From Fibrobacter sp. (GTDB lineage: Bacteria > Fibrobacterota > Fibrobacteria > Fibrobacterales > Fibrobacteraceae), in NCBI GenBank assembly GCA_024398815.1, contig JAKSIL010000006.1, positions 43,270-107,269 of the forward strand: a stretch of DNA of 64,000 nucleotides, given 5' to 3'. Under the pieces are notes generated by a model. The model was not told the origin of the DNA. It saw only the letters and a program-made list of their open reading frames with translations, and ran no database searches. Both the position numbers and the translations under genes were made by a program. Each line of letters begins with the position of its first letter. Within the stretch, counting starts at the first letter, position 1. This document shows, one piece after another, positions 8,761 to 17,236 of the stretch.

Positions 8761-10548
8761 CTACTTTCTGATAATATTTTTCTTTAAAGTCTTGCCGTCT
8801 TTTTTGACAATCGTTATGTACACGCCTTTTTCCAGATTTTCAGGAAGGGCGTTTGGAGTATTTGCACGGAAACGCTTGACGAGGTTCCCTTTGATGTCGT
8901 GAATTTGAATGGTGTAAGTGCTTGAGCCCAGCTGCGGTGCGCTTGTGAGAATGGCTTGGGGAGGTTCGTCGCCTTCTGTTGTGTCGACGTTTCCGGCGAA
9001 AAGTTTGTCGCTCATCCAGCCGATGTAATCGATGTTCGCCATGCCCTCGCTTGAGGTGCTTACGAACGTGATTTCGCTGTAGCCTTCGGGAAGTTCCACT
9101 TCGAAGGAAATGTTTTTCCAAGTGGTCCAGGAGTCGGTGGATTCCATGACGATTTCTTCGACGGCAGTTTTATCGCCGACCTTGAGGCTTGCTGTGCGGG
9201 TACCCTTGCCGTTTGCGAATTGCAGATAGATGGTGTACTTGCCCGCTTCTTTTGCGGTGAGGCCGTACTTTACGGTAGATCCGCTTTTGTTGTCGACGTT
9301 CGCGTAGCCGTCTCCGGAGAATCCTCCGTTCGTCGCTTCCTTGACGCCTACGATTTCCAAAAATTCTTCGCCCTGGATGAAGCCTTTGCAGGTATCGGAG
9401 CCACACATTGTCGGTGGCGGTGGAGGCGGTTCGTAGTCGTCGTCCATCATGGCGAGCGCCTGTTCGTACGGGGCTTCTGCGCTCAGGAGGGCTGTGCCGT
9501 AGTCGCCTGCCCACTGGTAGCCCGTGCGGCGTTCTTCGCTAATCTTTGTGAAGTCCTGTGTCTTGGTGCTCGCACCGTCGCGGTCGCAGAAGAAGTAATT
9601 GTCGTTGTTCACTTCGTAAAAACGGTACCATAGCACGTTGCCGTCGCGCTTCTCGAACGTTCCCGCCTTCTTGTTGAAATAGAGCCCTGTGACCTTTGTC
9701 TTTTTGTACCAGGCGATGGCGCTTTTTACGGCCTTCTGGATTTCGGCGGTTTGTTCGGGCCAGTTCATCAAGAACCATACGGCGCCTGCGGATTCGCTGC
9801 CGGACTTGCTTGCGAGTTCGTAGGCGCGGGCTCCGACGGGAGCCATGCTGCTGGTGTCGTGCTGGGCGCACCATACCGTAGGCGTTCCGTTGTTCACAAT
9901 CTGCGCCTTGAGCAGAAAGTCTACTGCCTTGTTCAAAGCCGAACTCATCTTGCTGCGGGTGGCTTCGTCGATGATATCCGAGTCGAATGGGCTTGCGGAA
10001 TTGGCGATGTCCATCATGAGCACCATGGCGCGAATCATCGCGTTGTCATTCAAGGTAATCTGGTCGCTGTAATTGCCGCGCTTGGGCCACACTTGCGGGA
10101 TTCCACCGTTCGCGCGCTGCATGGTCAGCAAAAAATTCAGGGCCTTGTTGAAGTTTGTTTTAAAGGTGTTCTTGTAATTGGAATTCGTAGTTTCCTTGTA
10201 ACGTACGGCGAGTAGTCGCATTTCCTGGATGGTCGCATCGTTGTCGATGGTTCCCAGGTCGCCATTATCCTTGCTGCGCCATTCCGATTTCTGGCCTCCG
10301 CTGTAGGCGCTTTTGTACTTGTCGGCCATGGCCTTGTAAAAACCGCCGTTCGCAATTTGCCAGGTGGTCATGTTGTAGGTGTACTGGTCGATGTCCATGC
10401 CGCTTGCGGCACTTGTAAGTTCCGAGTAACTGCGGTAGCTGTTGATTTTCGAAGTTGCGTTGCTTGGGGGAACATAGCTTGCCGCGTTCGCAAAAGTTGC
10501 GATTCCGAGTAGGCAAGCTGCCAAATATCCAAACCTGAGTTTTCCCAT
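8761..10548 (-). CDS. Secreted pectate lyase (PL10) with CBM35-like module and sorting domain
   Basis: Predicted to cleave de-esterified polygalacturonate by beta-elimination. After a signal peptide (TFANA-A) comes an alpha/alpha-toroid PL10 catalytic domain to about residue 360, with characteristic stretches NGGIPQVWPKRGNYSDQ, NDNAMIRAM, GTPTVWCAQHD, ARAYELAS and ERRTGYQWAGDYG. A short proline run (PPPPPP) links to a CBM35-like module beginning FIQGEEFLE and ending MANIDYIGWM. The last 75 residues form a beta-rich sorting-type domain (YTIQIHDIKGNLVKRF, GVYITIVKKDGK). It is first in a two-gene operon with the pectinesterase and diverges from the GH10 xylanase. The leader carries a TTAACCACATAAAAGGGG stretch resembling the leader of the esterase gene at 16714. 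Confidence 0.92.
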   Translation of the reverse strand: MGKLRFGYLAACLLGIATFANAASYVPPSNATSKINSYRSYSELTSAASGMDIDQYTYNMTTWQIANGGFYKAMADKYKSAYSGGQKSEWRSKDNGDLGTIDNDATIQEMRLLAVRYKETTNSNYKNTFKTNFNKALNFLLTMQRANGGIPQVWPKRGNYSDQITLNDNAMIRAMVLMMDIANSASPFDSDIIDEATRSKMSSALNKAVDFLLKAQIVNNGTPTVWCAQHDTSSMAPVGARAYELASKSGSESAGAVWFLMNWPEQTAEIQKAVKSAIAWYKKTKVTGLYFNKKAGTFEKRDGNVLWYRFYEVNNDNYFFCDRDGASTKTQDFTKISEERRTGYQWAGDYGTALLSAEAPYEQALAMMDDDYEPPPPPPTMCGSDTCKGFIQGEEFLEIVGVKEATNGGFSGDGYANVDNKSGSTVKYGLTAKEAGKYTIYLQFANGKGTRTASLKVGDKTAVEEIVMESTDSWTTWKNISFEVELPEGYSEITFVSTSSEGMANIDYIGWMSDKLFAGNVDTTEGDEPPQAILTSAPQLGSSTYTIQIHDIKGNLVKRFRANTPNALPENLEKGVYITIVKKDGKTLKKNIIRK

Positions 10549-10901
10549 AAAACCCCTTTTATGTGGTTAACACCAAATTTTTTGATGACTGCTAAAGGGA
10601 TTAAATTTTTTTACCCCAAACAGCCCAATTAAAATCTCCTTTTTTAAAATTAGGTTATTTTTATGAAATTTTTGGTAAAATTTTGGATGATAGCATTGCC
10701 TTTTTGTCAAGAAAACCGTTAAAAGAATCGTTTTTTTTTGTTTAATCTACGCAAAATCTGCGTTAATTGTACGGCTCTGGAACTTTTTGTCCTATTTTTT
10801 CAAGGCCCGTCCCAGGTCAAAATTTGGAAAAAGGGCCTTTTGAAAGTATTTTTAGCCTGGGTTACCTCGGTTATCGGAGAAATAATAGGAGGTAATAAGT
10901 C
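10549..10901. promoter_or_regulatory. Divergent promoter region between pectate lyase and xylanase
   Basis: A 353-bp AT-rich interval with no plausible gene. It holds the leader of the PL10-CE8 operon on the left, the palindrome at 10744-10766 in the middle and a possible -10 (TATTTT, 10793-10798) for the xylanase on the right. No convincing -35 was found for either gene, which would fit activator-dependent promoters. Confidence 0.6.
10744..10766. promoter_or_regulatory. Candidate operator palindrome TCTACGCA-N5-TGCGT
   Basis: Left arm AATCTACGCA, a five-base spacer (AAATC) and right arm TGCGTTAATT; 8 of 10 arm positions pair. The same arms and the same five-base spacing recur twice upstream of the GH9 gene (44968-44990 and 45116-45138). 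The site may serve both divergent genes here. No known regulator is assigned. Confidence 0.55.
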
Positions 10902-12416
10902 GTGAAATTTACTCGACTCACATCTGGGGTAGTGCTTGCCGCTACTGTTATTGGTTTGGGGGCGTCCGTTGCCGGTGCCCAGGAAACTCTTCGTGGCTTG
11001 GCCGAGGAACGCGGCCGCTATGTAGGGTCTATTCTTAATTCCCAGTGGTTCAGTGGTGGCCTTCCGGGCAACTACGAAGAAACCCAAAAAAGGGAATTCA
11101 ATGCTGTGGTTTGCGAAAACGAAATGAAGTTCGACGCCACGGAACCCAGCCAAAACAATTTCAACTTCAACAATGGCGATAGAATGGTCAAGTACGCAAA
11201 GCAGAATGGCATGCGTGCGCGTGGCCATGCTCTCGCCTGGCACAGCCAGGTCCCGAACTGGGTCAATAGCCACAAAAATAAGCAGGAACTGCTTGGCATC
11301 CTCAAGAACCACATCGAAAAGACCGTTGGCCATTTCAAGGGTCAAATCGACGAATGGGACGTGGTGAACGAAGCCGTGAATGACAACGATCCGCATGACT
11401 GGCGTGCCACTGCGACAAACAGCCGCCCAGGTTCCGTCTGGTTCGACAACATCGGTGCCGAATTCCTCGATTCCGCCTTCGTTTGGACGCACCGCGTGGA
11501 TCCGGATGCCGAGCTCTGCTACAACGACTACAACCTGGAACAGGGCATTGGCGAAGGCTCCAAGGCAGGCTTCGTGCTGAAGCAGGTCAAGCGCTGGAAA
11601 GAAATGGGCATTCCTATAACCTGCGTGGGTTCCCAGACGCACGTCGAAGATACCACTACGGCTCCTGAATTCAATGGCGCCGCCGAAAATCTCCGTGCCT
11701 TTGCCAAGGAACTTGCGAAACTCGGTGTCAAGTTGAACATCACCGAACTTGACATTGGCATCAAGAGCGGTATGCCGGTCGATGCGGCTGCCCTCGCTCG
11801 CCAGGGCCATTTCTATCGCCAGTTCATGGATGTGTTCCTCGAAGAACCGAACATGGGCGAATTCGTGATTTGGGGAGTTTCCGACAAGTGGAGTTGGCTC
11901 GGTGGATTGAACAGACAGGCCGGTCTCATTTTCAATGACAATTTGCAGAAGAAGCCTGCTTACGACAGCCTTATCGCAAGTCTCAAGGCTCACGCTCCCG
12001 AAACCGTGTTCAACCCGTACAAGGACGATTTTACAAAGCTCGATTCCATCGCCAAGGCCGACTCTATCGCGAAAGCTGATTCTGTAGCTAAAGCGGTTGC
12101 GGATTCCATCGCGAAGGCAAACCCTGTTGTCGAGGATACCTCCAAGCAAATCGAACCGATTGCTCCTGCCGATTCCACCGAAGTGCTTCTTAGCCGTGCC
12201 TACGGAGTTTTCGGCGTGAAGGTCTCCGGTCGTACGCTTAACATCAGCGGTGATGCTAGCGCCAAGGTGCAGGTGTTCGACATGCAGGGCCGCCCTGTGT
12301 TCAGTGACAAGGCCGTGAAGGGTTCTGTAAGCCTCGCTACGGTGCCGAACGGAATCTACATGGTGCGCGTGACCTCGGGTACATCTAGCCTCGTCCGTCG
12401 CATCGCTCTCAAGTAA
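10902..12416 (+). CDS. Secreted endo-1,4-beta-xylanase (GH10) with sorting domain
   Basis: A retaining GH10 xylanase. It begins with GTG at 10902, set by an AGGAGG site at 10887-10892. A signal peptide (ASVAGA-Q) precedes the (beta/alpha)8 catalytic domain at about 30-370. The acid/base Glu157 lies in WDVVNEAV and the nucleophile Glu282 in ITELDI; HALAWHSQVPNW and NDYNLE are also typical. Residues about 375-415 are an unusual Ala-rich linker made of repeated KADSIAK-type heptads. The C-terminal 75 residues (VQVFDMQGRPVF ... PNGIYMVRVTSG) are a T9SS-like sorting module that closely resembles the one on the M6 protease at 47521. The gene is transcribed alone and diverges from the pectin operon. 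Confidence 0.96.
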   Translation: MKFTRLTSGVVLAATVIGLGASVAGAQETLRGLAEERGRYVGSILNSQWFSGGLPGNYEETQKREFNAVVCENEMKFDATEPSQNNFNFNNGDRMVKYAKQNGMRARGHALAWHSQVPNWVNSHKNKQELLGILKNHIEKTVGHFKGQIDEWDVVNEAVNDNDPHDWRATATNSRPGSVWFDNIGAEFLDSAFVWTHRVDPDAELCYNDYNLEQGIGEGSKAGFVLKQVKRWKEMGIPITCVGSQTHVEDTTTAPEFNGAAENLRAFAKELAKLGVKLNITELDIGIKSGMPVDAAALARQGHFYRQFMDVFLEEPNMGEFVIWGVSDKWSWLGGLNRQAGLIFNDNLQKKPAYDSLIASLKAHAPETVFNPYKDDFTKLDSIAKADSIAKADSVAKAVADSIAKANPVVEDTSKQIEPIAPADSTEVLLSRAYGVFGVKVSGRTLNISGDASAKVQVFDMQGRPVFSDKAVKGSVSLATVPNGIYMVRVTSGTSSLVRRIALK

Positions 12417-12427
12417 GACCGTCGCAG

Positions 12428-12545
12428 GCGTGTCATCCAGAGCGCTCGGAATCTGAATCGTGCTCACAAGCGTGTCATCCAGAGCGCTCGGAATCTGAAT
12501 CGTGCTCACAAGCGTGTCATCCAGAGCGCGGAGCGCGAAGGATCT
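12428..12545. repeat. Tandem 42-bp intergenic repeat (2.8 copies)
   Basis: A unit beginning GCGTGTCATCCAGAGCGC starts at 12428, 12470 and 12512, so the period is 42 bp. The first two copies are the same; the third diverges after the first 18 bases into GGAGCGCGAAGGATCT. The third copy resembles widespread extragenic 'GTCATCC...GAAGGATCT' elements. A related fragment (ATCCAGAGCGCAGGAG) occurs near 17195. Confidence 0.8.
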
Positions 12546-12554
12546 AAAAAAATG

Positions 12555-12590
12555 AAAACCGCATCGTTCAGAGAACGGTGCGGTTTTTTT
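12555..12590. terminator. Bidirectional intrinsic terminator
   Basis: AAAACCGCATCGTT (12555-12568) pairs with AACGGTGCGGTTTT (12574-12587), with one G-T pair, followed by a T run. It ends both the xylanase transcript and the convergent adaptor gene. Confidence 0.88.
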
Positions 12591-12661
12591 GTATTTAATT
12601 GTCTTGAATTTTGCAGGTCATGTCTTGCCGATATTGTTTCGCTGATTTCGTTTCGTCGGCT

Positions 12662-14029
12662 TTATTTCTTTTTGCGCTTGCCCGGCGGGCCCGGCATGAA
12701 TGGACTTTGTGCGTCGGACTTTTCGAACTTGGTCGTAGCTGCGGATTCCTGACCGACGACCACGGAGTCGCCGACGCTCAGACCTTTCAAAATCTGGATG
12801 TTCACGCCGTCGCTGATGCCTGTCTTGACTGGGCGCGGGGCGCACTTGCCGTCGATGCTCACCCAGACCATGTCGCCCTTGAACTGCGGACGTTTCTTCT
12901 TGCCGTTCGGGCCGCTGAAACCGGGGAATCCGCCAGGTCCGCCTGGAGGGCCGCCTGCGCCCATGCCGGGTGGAGGCGGGGGCATTTCTCCGTTTTTGCC
13001 GCCAGGGGGCGGGCCGAATTTGCCGGGGCCGCCGGGGAATCCGTCTTTTCCGCCGAAACCATGGGGCGGGCGCGGCATGTCTTTTGGATCGGCCATCGGA
13101 GTGCCTTCGGCGGGAGTAAACTTGAGCGCTTTCACAGGGATGGCGATGGCGTCAGGAATTTCCTGCGTTACGATGGTGCAGGTGGCCGTCATGCCTGGTA
13201 AAAGTTTCTGGTCCGGATTGTCGGCGGTAATCACGACAGTATAGGTGACCACGTTGCTTGTGGTCGTCGGATTCAAGCGAACTTCCTGCACCTTGCCGCT
13301 GAATTTTTCGTCTTGGAAGGCGTCTACGGTGAATTCTACGCGTTGGCCGGATTTGACTTGGCCGATGTCCGCTTCGTCTACGTCGGCCATGACTTTCATT
13401 TGGCTCAAGTCTTTTGCAATGATGAACAAAGTAGGTGTGCTCATGGAGGCGGCGACCGTTTGGCCCACGTCTACGGCGCGCTGCAACACGACTCCATCGA
13501 TCGGGCTCTTGATGGTGGCGTAGCTCAGGTTGAGCCTTGCCTGGTCCACTTCGTTCTTGCTCCTTTCCATGGAGAGCTTGGCCGAGTTCACATTGTATTC
13601 TGCGGATTCCAGGTCGACGGCGCTTGCGCTTCCGGATTCGGCCAGCTTTTTGGTGCGTTCAAAAGTGCTCTGTTTGTACTTGTAGTCGTTTTCGGCCGAT
13701 TTGTAGGCGATTTCGGTCTGGGCGAGAGTCGCCTTGAGTTTGCTCTTGTCGAGCTCGGCGATGACCTGGCCTTTTTTGACCTTGGAATTGAAGTCGACGA
13801 AAATCTTTGCGATGTCGCCCGAAACCTGGGTGCCCACTTCAACCTGGTCGACGGGTTCGAGGCTACCTGTTGCCGAAATGGTGGTGGATATGGTTTCGTT
13901 CGTCACTTTGACGCTGATGAGGGCCCCGGGAGCGGCCTGGGCTTCGCTTTTTGCCAAAAAGGTCTTTACACCGAAGGCGATAGCGGCGACGATTACCAAA
14001 AAAATCAGGATTTTTACGAGTTTTTTCAT
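12662..14029 (-). CDS. Periplasmic adaptor subunit of an efflux pump (MacA/HlyD-like)
   Basis: A membrane-fusion protein that links an inner-membrane transporter to an outer-membrane channel. I start it at the ATG at 14029 (MKKLVKIL), which gives an N-terminal anchor helix; the longer frame adds 32 unlikely residues. The order is anchor, first barrel/lipoyl half (SATGSLEPVDQVEVGTQVSG), a helical hairpin rich in KSAENDYKYKQS heptads, second lipoyl half (YATIKSPIDGVVL), then a beta barrel (LPGMTATCTI). About 65 residues rich in Pro, Gly and Met, collagen-like in look, are inserted near 335-400. The C-terminus is basic (GPPGKRKKK). The partner ATPase or permease and the channel are not adjacent, which is unusual. 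Family assignment is firm; substrate unknown. Confidence 0.85.
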   Translation of the reverse strand: MKKLVKILIFLVIVAAIAFGVKTFLAKSEAQAAPGALISVKVTNETISTTISATGSLEPVDQVEVGTQVSGDIAKIFVDFNSKVKKGQVIAELDKSKLKATLAQTEIAYKSAENDYKYKQSTFERTKKLAESGSASAVDLESAEYNVNSAKLSMERSKNEVDQARLNLSYATIKSPIDGVVLQRAVDVGQTVAASMSTPTLFIIAKDLSQMKVMADVDEADIGQVKSGQRVEFTVDAFQDEKFSGKVQEVRLNPTTTSNVVTYTVVITADNPDQKLLPGMTATCTIVTQEIPDAIAIPVKALKFTPAEGTPMADPKDMPRPPHGFGGKDGFPGGPGKFGPPPGGKNGEMPPPPPGMGAGGPPGGPGGFPGFSGPNGKKKRPQFKGDMVWVSIDGKCAPRPVKTGISDGVNIQILKGLSVGDSVVVGQESAATTKFEKSDAQSPFMPGPPGKRKKK

Positions 14030-14107
14030 CTTATGATTAAAAAAATAGAAAGAAATTTGCTTTTTTTCTGTTATTTGGATGCTTGATTCCGATAAAGGGT
14101 TGCAGGT

Positions 14108-14136
14108 TTGCAAGTTTCTGTTCAATTTGTTAGATT
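14108..14136 (+). promoter_or_regulatory. Promoter of the CDF transporter gene
   Basis: TTGCAA (14108-14113), a 17-bp spacer and TAGATT (14131-14136). The ATG follows 9 nt after the -10 box and no ribosome site is visible, so the mRNA leader would be only a few nucleotides. Confidence 0.55.
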
Positions 14137-14145
14137 AAAAGCATA

Positions 14146-15075
14146 ATGACTCGAGTTCGTAAAAAAGATGACGGTGCGGATGTCCGCAAGGTGACTTGGG
14201 TAGGGCTGTTCTGGAACGCTGCCCTGTCGGTTGCCAAGTTCGTCGTGGGCGTTTTCGGAAATTCCCAGGCCCTCGTGGCTGACGCCATCCACAGTGCGAG
14301 CGATTTTGCGACAGACATTGCCGTTATCGTAGGGAGCCGTTACTGGAATTCACCGCCCGATGCGGAACACCCGTATGGTCACCGTCGTTTTGAAACTTTG
14401 ATTACCATTGGCATTGGTCTTGCCGTTGCCGCCGTGGGTGTGGGTATCGGCTACAATGCTGTTCTTGGGCTTCTGTCGGGCGAAGGGAGTCATCCGGAAT
14501 ATATCGTCGCCGTCATGGCGACCGCATCCATCGTCATCAAGGAAATCCTTTTCCGTTATACTCGTGCCGCAGGGCGAAAAATTCGCAGCCAGGCTTTGGA
14601 GGCGAATGCCTGGCATCATAGGAGCGATGCCTTCAGTTCGATTCCTGTGCTTATCGCCGTCGTTTTTGCAATCGTGCTTCCTCAGCTCTGGTTTGCCGAT
14701 AGCGTGGGCGCCTTGATTGTCGCTTTCTTCATCTTGCACTCCGCTTACGAAATCGCTTGGCCTGGCGTGCACCAGCTGGCAGATCGCGGCGCAAGTGCCG
14801 AAATTCAAGATAAATTAAAGGGCGTGGCGCTTTCGCACCCGAAGGTTATAAGCCTTCACGGATTCCGTTCGCGCTATGTGGGCAGCGATTTGCATGTGGA
14901 TGTACACATCGTTGTCGATTCTCTTATGACCTTGAAAGATGCGCACGACGTGGCCGAGGAAGTCGAGGAAATGCTTATCGACTCTGGCGAGAACGTGGTG
15001 GACGCTCTCGTGCATATCGATCCTTTCAATCCGGCAAAGGCTCATAGCAAGGGAATCAAGACTATCGACAGATAG
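14146..15075 (+). CDS. Cation diffusion facilitator (CDF) divalent metal transporter
   Basis: An inner-membrane metal/proton antiporter, most likely exporting Zn(II), Fe(II) or similar ions. The 309 residues hold about six membrane helices. The metal site is visible as DAIHSASD in helix 2 and HHRSDAFSS in helix 5; the HxxxD pattern of helix 5 is of the zinc/cadmium-selective type, but the exact metal cannot be fixed. HPYGHRRFET between helices 2 and 3 is conserved in the family. The soluble C-terminal domain (about 205-300) has the usual ferredoxin-like fold with HVDVHIVVD. It diverges from the adaptor gene and is single, bounded by a terminator at 15089. Confidence 0.92.
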   Translation: MTRVRKKDDGADVRKVTWVGLFWNAALSVAKFVVGVFGNSQALVADAIHSASDFATDIAVIVGSRYWNSPPDAEHPYGHRRFETLITIGIGLAVAAVGVGIGYNAVLGLLSGEGSHPEYIVAVMATASIVIKEILFRYTRAAGRKIRSQALEANAWHHRSDAFSSIPVLIAVVFAIVLPQLWFADSVGALIVAFFILHSAYEIAWPGVHQLADRGASAEIQDKLKGVALSHPKVISLHGFRSRYVGSDLHVDVHIVVDSLMTLKDAHDVAEEVEEMLIDSGENVVDALVHIDPFNPAKAHSKGIKTIDR

Positions 15076-15088
15076 AAGTGAAAGATTA

Positions 15089-15119
15089 AAAAAAGAGGCT
15101 CGCTTGGAGCCTCTTTTTT
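15089..15119. terminator. Bidirectional intrinsic terminator
   Basis: A6GAGGCTC pairs with GAGCCTCT6 around the loop GCTTG. It separates the transporter gene from the convergent esterase gene. Confidence 0.92.
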
Positions 15120-15148
15120 CTGTTCTATGATTTGAATTTTTCGATAGC

Positions 15149-16714
15149 TTAGAACTGTTCGAAGAACTTGTGGACTTCTTCGGGGACCCAGGTCTGTTCC
15201 CAGTTCCAGCCGACTCCCATGTTGCCTTCGTCGTGAGCGGTCCACTGATGGTCTCCGGGCCAGGTGCACCACTTGACCGGGAAGCGTTCGTCAACCGTCT
15301 TGAAATCGTAGCAGACGTGGCCGGTGTTACCCTGGTTTTCGGTGGGCTTTTCTGCACTGGCGTCGGTGAAGTTTCCGTTTGCATCGGCCTTGCCGTTACG
15401 CTTGAGGACTCTCGGAAGTGCGCTTGAAACGGCACGGCTGTAATCGCAACGGCCGTCATTTTTGCCATGAACGTTCATCCAGGCGACAGGCAGGTTCTTC
15501 TGGTTCTGTTCTTCAGGCAGCCAAATGTTGAAATCGGCCACAGCGTAGGTGGCGGCAGCACGGACGCGGTCCTGGTAATCCTGCATCAGGGAGTAGGAGA
15601 ACATGGCTCCGTAACTGAAGCCCGTGATGAACACGCGGCTCGTATCGATGCAGTAGTTGTCTTCGATAGTCGTAAGCATCTTGCCGAAGAAGTCGTGGTC
15701 GGCTTGGCCCTGGCTCCACAAGCCGTTAATCGCCTGTGCCGAAGCGAAGATGTAGTCACCGTTCTTGTCGAGAACCTGCTGGCCGTAGTACGGAGTCGGA
15801 TGGTCATAGTCCGCGGCATGGTGGACAAAGTCTTCGGCGCTACTGCCGTAGCAGTGGAGCGCAATGAGCAGTTTGTACTTCTTGTTGTTGTCGTAGTTCT
15901 GAGGCAAGGTGATGAAGTATTCGCGGTTCGTGCCGTTTACGTTCACCACGTGGTGCTCACCGTTTTCGACCTTCCTGTCGGTCTTCAAGGTGGTATTGGT
16001 GCCGCAGCCCTTACTCGGCGTCGGTTCGTTACCCAATGCGTAACCGAACTTGAACGCAGGGGCGCTTGCTGTAAGCTGCAATGCGAGCGTCGTGTCGAGG
16101 CTTGTGAGCGGCACGTTCAAGGTGTCGAAGCCGCTTGCGATGACTTGCAAAGTTTCCCCTGGGGTCGCTGCTTTCATCAGGGCGCTGTTGGTTGCCTGGG
16201 TGCTGCTGTAATGACCGTTTGTGGTGAATTTGATGCACTGCGTGGCGGAACCGACACGGACCTTTGCGATGTATGCGCCTTGGGCGCTGATGCCGTTGCG
16301 AAGGTCTAACTGACCTGCGCCCTGCAGGGACTTGCTCATGACCTGGTTTCCCATCATGTCGAAAATCTTGACTTGTACGGGGTTCGTACTGCTTTGCGAA
16401 TAAGAGAGAATGCCTTTACTTATGTTGATGAAGCCGGGGGTGTATGCGCCGTGGACTGCCTCTGTAGCACCGTTTGGGTTTTCGTTGCCCTGGCTCGGGT
16501 TGGTTGGGCTTGCTTCGTCTTCGTGAATGGTGAATTTGCCGTCTTTGTCGGTTTTTGCGGTCTTGCCTTCCTTAACGAGGCTCACCGATGCGTCGGCGAC
16601 TGCTTTCCCATCGGCTTTGTTTGTGACTGTTCCCTGTACCGTATAGGCGAAAGCCGAGGTGCACAAGGCTGTTGCTAGCGCAATCGGCGCAGCACGAAAA
16701 ACGGAATTTCTCAT
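15149..16714 (-). CDS. Secreted polysaccharide esterase (CE1/LpqC-type, feruloyl or acetyl-xylan esterase candidate)
   Basis: An alpha/beta-hydrolase of the PHB-depolymerase/LpqC group, which in fibre degraders usually removes feruloyl or acetyl groups from xylan. The order is unusual: signal peptide (SAFA-Y); a carboxypeptidase-regulatory-like sandwich at 25-70; then a sorting-like beta module at about 95-165 (VQVKIFDMMGNQVMSKSL, GAYIAKVRVGS); then the catalytic domain at about 225-521. The nucleophile is Ser367 in GFSYGA, with candidate Asp in HGKNDGRCD and His in WPGDHQW. The domain that normally ends T9SS cargo is therefore internal and N-terminal here. The ribosome site is AGGAG. Substrate is inferred from context only. 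Confidence 0.82.
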   Translation of the reverse strand: MRNSVFRAAPIALATALCTSAFAYTVQGTVTNKADGKAVADASVSLVKEGKTAKTDKDGKFTIHEDEASPTNPSQGNENPNGATEAVHGAYTPGFINISKGILSYSQSSTNPVQVKIFDMMGNQVMSKSLQGAGQLDLRNGISAQGAYIAKVRVGSATQCIKFTTNGHYSSTQATNSALMKAATPGETLQVIASGFDTLNVPLTSLDTTLALQLTASAPAFKFGYALGNEPTPSKGCGTNTTLKTDRKVENGEHHVVNVNGTNREYFITLPQNYDNNKKYKLLIALHCYGSSAEDFVHHAADYDHPTPYYGQQVLDKNGDYIFASAQAINGLWSQGQADHDFFGKMLTTIEDNYCIDTSRVFITGFSYGAMFSYSLMQDYQDRVRAAATYAVADFNIWLPEEQNQKNLPVAWMNVHGKNDGRCDYSRAVSSALPRVLKRNGKADANGNFTDASAEKPTENQGNTGHVCYDFKTVDERFPVKWCTWPGDHQWTAHDEGNMGVGWNWEQTWVPEEVHKFFEQF

Positions 16715-16949
16715 TTAACACTCCTTTTATGTTTAACCCCTAAACGTTTCTAATTTAAATTGAAATGATGAAATTGTTGCCGAGGATGGAAGGCTCGCTG
16801 TTGATAAATAATCTATAACGAAAAGTTTACGAATCGATGGCGTGGGCGTCAAAGGCCTGGAATTGAAGCCTTCTGGAATCGCGATTTCCGCAAAAATTTT
16901 CGCATTTGTCTCTTATTGACATACGGATTTATCTATATTCCATAGCAAA
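16715..16949. other. Intergenic stretch upstream of the esterase gene, no gene seen
   Basis: No credible ORF. It contains the esterase leader (TTAAACATAAAAGGAG) and, at the right end, TTGACA (16916-16921) and TATATT (16934-16939) pointing at the ncRNA-like unit. Their 12-bp spacing is too short for a normal sigma-70 promoter, so I do not call one. Confidence 0.4.
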
Positions 16950-17192
16950 TAAAGAGTTTTTGCTCTTGTTCTCCATCTGAAACTTCGACAATTTCCGCGA
17001 CGAGAACGAGGCAGACGCTCACGTCTGCGATAGGTTACCCTACCGCATCGTCCTGCTACATTGGTATTCTGTATATCGGTTTGCCTGTGCGCAGTGCGGC
17101 CTTTTGGGGGCGTGGGTTGTTTGCGTTTATCGTTGCAGGCAGTCGAAGGCCCCAGATGGGTAAGCGCATTCAATCCCTCCGCCCTTTTTTTT
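16950..17192 (+). ncRNA. Candidate structured ncRNA, copy 1
   Basis: A unit of about 240 nt homologous to the one at 17237. The 5' part (GCTCTTGTTCTCC, TCTGAAACTTCGACA, TTTCCGC) is almost the same in both copies while the interior differs. A hairpin GCAGAC-GCTCAC-GTCTGC lies at 17011-17028. The unit ends in T8 (17185-17192) after CCCTCCGCCC, which can pair with GGGGGCGTGGG at 17106-17116, giving a terminator-like end. Short antisense ORFs overlap it but do not extend conservation into the interior. No known RNA family is recognised. Confidence 0.45.
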
Positions 17193-17236
17193 GTATCCAG
17201 AGCGCAGGAGAATGCTCAACAAGAGTAACGATTCTT

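Noticed and set aside
10800..12509. 569-codon open frame on the minus strand across the xylanase gene
   Set aside because: It is the mirror of the GH10 codon pattern, has no domain or ribosome site, and its end runs through the tandem repeat.
12428..12545. Tandem repeat considered as a CRISPR fragment
   Set aside because: The 42-bp units abut with no unique spacers, and no cas genes are near.
16916..16939. TTGACA and TATATT before the first ncRNA-like unit as a promoter
   Set aside because: The spacer is only 12 bp, too short for sigma-70, so it is not called.
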